From the NCBI GenBank assembly GCA_902806215.1, contig CADCVT010000234.1, positions 1 through 7,422 of the forward strand: a stretch of DNA of 7,422 bases, given 5' to 3'. Shown here in pieces: positions 6,206-7,422 of the stretch. Position numbers and translations under genes: made by a program. This DNA is from an uncultured Solirubrobacteraceae bacterium. GTDB taxonomy: Bacteria > Actinomycetota > Thermoleophilia > Solirubrobacterales > Solirubrobacteraceae. The stretch's first letter is position 1, and each line of letters starts with the position of its first letter. The notes beneath the pieces were generated by a model. The model did no database searches. It was not told the DNA's origin and saw nothing but the letters and a program-made list of their open reading frames with translations.

Positions 6206-7422
6206 GGAGGTGGCGGCGCGGTAGCGCTCGCCCGCCCGCTCGCGCTCGATCTTGCGGTCGACGATCGGGTCGGGGTACTCCATCGCGGAGAACGGGCGGT
6301 CGCGCATCCGCCACGGCTCGGCGAGGTGCTCGTCGGGGACGTCGCGCAGCTCGGGCACCCAGCGCCGGACGTACGTGCCGTCGGGGTCGAAGCGCTGCTG
6401 GTGCAGCGCCGGGTTGTACATGCGCCGGAAGTACGGCGCGGGGTCGGTGCCGGTGCCGGCGATCCACTGCCAGTTGCCGTTGTTCTGCGCCGGCTCGCCG
6501 CACAGCAGCAGGCGCGCGAAGTGGTCCTCGCCGAGGCGCCAGTCGAGGTGCAGCTCCTTCGTGAGGAACGAGCCGCAGACCAGCCGGACGCGGTTGTGCA
6601 TGAAGCCGGTGGCGGCGAGCTCGCGCATCCCCGCGTCGACGAGCGGGAAGCCGGTGCGGCCCTCCTGCCACGCGGCGAGCCGCTCGGGCGCGTCGTCGAA
6701 CTCGAGGCCGCGGAAGCGCTCCTGCTGCTCGAGGCGGACGTTCTCGGGGTGGTGGAGCAGGTTGTGCGCGTGGAAGTCGCGCCAGGCGAGCTGCCGCACC
6801 CACGCCTTCGCGCCGCCGGTGCCGCGGTCGAGCGCCTGCTGCTCGCACTCGCGCGGCGACAGGCAGCCCCAGCGGAAGTAGGGCGAGAGACGAGAGCTCG
6901 TCGCCTCGACCGAGCTCTCGAGCTGCACGCGCGGCGAGCGCTTCGCGCCGTACGCGTCGACGGGCCCGTCGAGCCACGCGCCGAGCGCCGCCCGCGCGGC
7001 CCGCTCTCCGGGCTCCCGGACGGGCTCCGGAACCCCGGGCCCGATCTGCAGGCTCTTTATCAGCGCCCCTCCCCAGTTCTGGGGAGGGGTCAGACCCCTC
7101 CCCACTTTTTCTGGGGAGGGGTCTGACCCCATCGCCGGTTCTGGGGATGGGATCGCCCTCGGCGCCGGGAGGACGTGGCGGCGTGGGAGCGAGGACCAGG
7201 CTCGCTGCCACGGGCTGAAGACCTTGCGCGGCTCGATGTCGTCCAGGTCGATCACGTAGGTGCCCTCGACCGCGATGCCGTTGGCGATCCGTTCGTCGCG
7301 CGCCCTGGCGTACGGGGAGACGTCGGCGCTGAACAGCACGGCGTCGACGTCGAGCTTGGCGAGCTCGACCTCGGGCCGGCCGTGCAGGACGGTGAGCGCG
7401 CTGCCGCGCTCGCGCAGCGACG
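6200..7422 (-). CDS. phr: Deoxyribodipyrimidine photolyase (class I DNA photolyase), N-terminus beyond the right edge
   Basis: FAD enzyme that repairs UV pyrimidine dimers with light. About 406 residues are present; roughly the first 60-100 are missing. Numbering from the first full codon in the window (7420): the end of the N-terminal alpha/beta domain (SPYARARDERIA, then VFSPWQRAW at 67-75), a linker, then the FAD/helical domain with SRLSPYFRWGCLSPRE (176-191), RQLAWRDFHAHNLLHHP (209-225), AWQEGRTGFPLVDAGMREL (250-268), MHNR (274-277), DWRLGE (293-298) and NNGNWQWIAGTGTDPAPYF (313-331). Of the electron-transfer Trp triad, the W382 and W359 equivalents are present (Trp317 and Trp294 here), but the outer W306 position reads as Phe (Phe241). 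The linker holds about 30 residues encoded by palindromic repeats at 7066-7151, yet the frame stays open. The family assignment is certain. CPD rather than 6-4 specificity is likely from motif similarity to E. coli Phr. Confidence 0.95.
   Translation of the reverse strand, partial: SLRERGSALTVLHGRPEVELAKLDVDAVLFSADVSPYARARDERIANGIAVEGTYVIDLDDIEPRKVFSPWQRAWSSLPRRHVLPAPRAIPSPEPAMGSDPSPEKVGRGLTPPQNWGGALIKSLQIGPGVPEPVREPGERAARAALGAWLDGPVDAYGAKRSPRVQLESSVEATSSRLSPYFRWGCLSPRECEQQALDRGTGGAKAWVRQLAWRDFHAHNLLHHPENVRLEQQERFRGLEFDDAPERLAAWQEGRTGFPLVDAGMRELAATGFMHNRVRLVCGSFLTKELHLDWRLGEDHFARLLLCGEPAQNNGNWQWIAGTGTDPAPYFRRMYNPALHQQRFDPDGTYVRRWVPELRDVPDEHLAEPWRMRDRPFSAMEYPDPIVDRKIERERAGERYRAATSG
7066..7151. 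repeat. Cluster of tandem GC-rich palindromic repeats inside the photolyase gene
   Basis: TTCTGGGG begins at 7077, 7109 and 7139, giving imperfect units of 32 and 30 bases and a partial third unit. The first two units share TTCTGGGGAGGGGTC, then A or T, then GACCCC. Within the cluster there is a perfect 11-bp-arm palindrome with a one-base centre (7081-7091 and 7093-7103), a 6-bp-arm palindrome GGGGTC/GACCCC (7118-7123 and 7125-7130), and stem-loops CCCCTCCCC/GGGGAGGGG (7066-7074 with 7081-7089; 7095-7103 with 7113-7121). The cluster codes for about 30 residues of the photolyase linker (PSPE..., PSPEKVGRGL, TPPQNWGG). Because one unit is 32 bases, the copies are read in different frames, so the repetition is at DNA rather than protein level. 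It looks like a REP-type mobile palindrome accepted into a tolerant linker. Confidence 0.8.

Noticed and set aside
7077..7108. Intrinsic terminator within the photolyase gene, from the strong stem near a short T run (7106-7110)
   Set aside because: The T run follows the stem on the plus strand, against the gene direction, and no plus-strand gene ends there. On the minus strand the stem is followed by GC-rich coding sequence.
7066..7151. CRISPR array, from regularly spaced repeats of about 30 bases
   Set aside because: Units are contiguous with no spacers, are themselves palindromes, and lie inside an open coding frame.

Overview
The window is very GC-rich, has almost no non-coding sequence, and codes mostly with G or C at the third codon position. 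Together with a Gly/Ala-rich secretome style, an Actinobacteria-like -10 box and a P450 plus methyltransferase pair, this suggests a high-GC actinobacterium. A Thermoleophilia/Solirubrobacterales relative is my best guess. That taxonomic call is inference only; no rRNA or other marker gene is present.

Layout from left to right. (1) 1-1494, minus strand: a cytochrome P450 whose stop overlaps by 4 bp the start of a SAM-dependent methyltransferase that runs off the left edge. (2) 1538-5155, minus strand: two tandem paralogous lipoproteins of a family I do not recognise. Each has a lipobox signal peptide, a long N-terminal domain, an Ig-like domain and a C-terminal domain with a CGTC motif. As written, each carries one single-base frameshift, at different sites. 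After correcting one base in each, both come out at exactly 579 aa. (3) 5156-5286: a divergent intergenic region with leader structures for the upstream lipoprotein and a -10 box for the rightward gene. (4) 5287-6192, plus strand: a class I SAM methyltransferase, probably leaderless or nearly so. (5) 6200-7422, minus strand: a deoxyribodipyrimidine photolyase missing its N-terminus at the window edge. It carries an in-frame cluster of GC-rich palindromic repeats in the interdomain linker.

The four left-hand minus-strand genes are read in the order lipoprotein B, lipoprotein A, P450, methyltransferase, with gaps of 138 bp, 43 bp and a 4-bp overlap. They could form one transcript, but strong hairpins sit in the two larger gaps. 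The P450 and left-edge methyltransferase are very likely translationally coupled and modify a common small molecule or lipid. Whether the lipoproteins belong to the same process is unknown. The right-hand methyltransferase and the photolyase converge on a shared hairpin that holds both stop codons.

The most notable items are the twin lipoproteins with six conserved extracytoplasmic cysteines, the palindromic repeat cluster inside the photolyase coding sequence, and the hairpin that buries the P450 start codon. No RNA gene, CRISPR array, transposase or integrase was seen, and no stretch over 300 bases lacks a gene.
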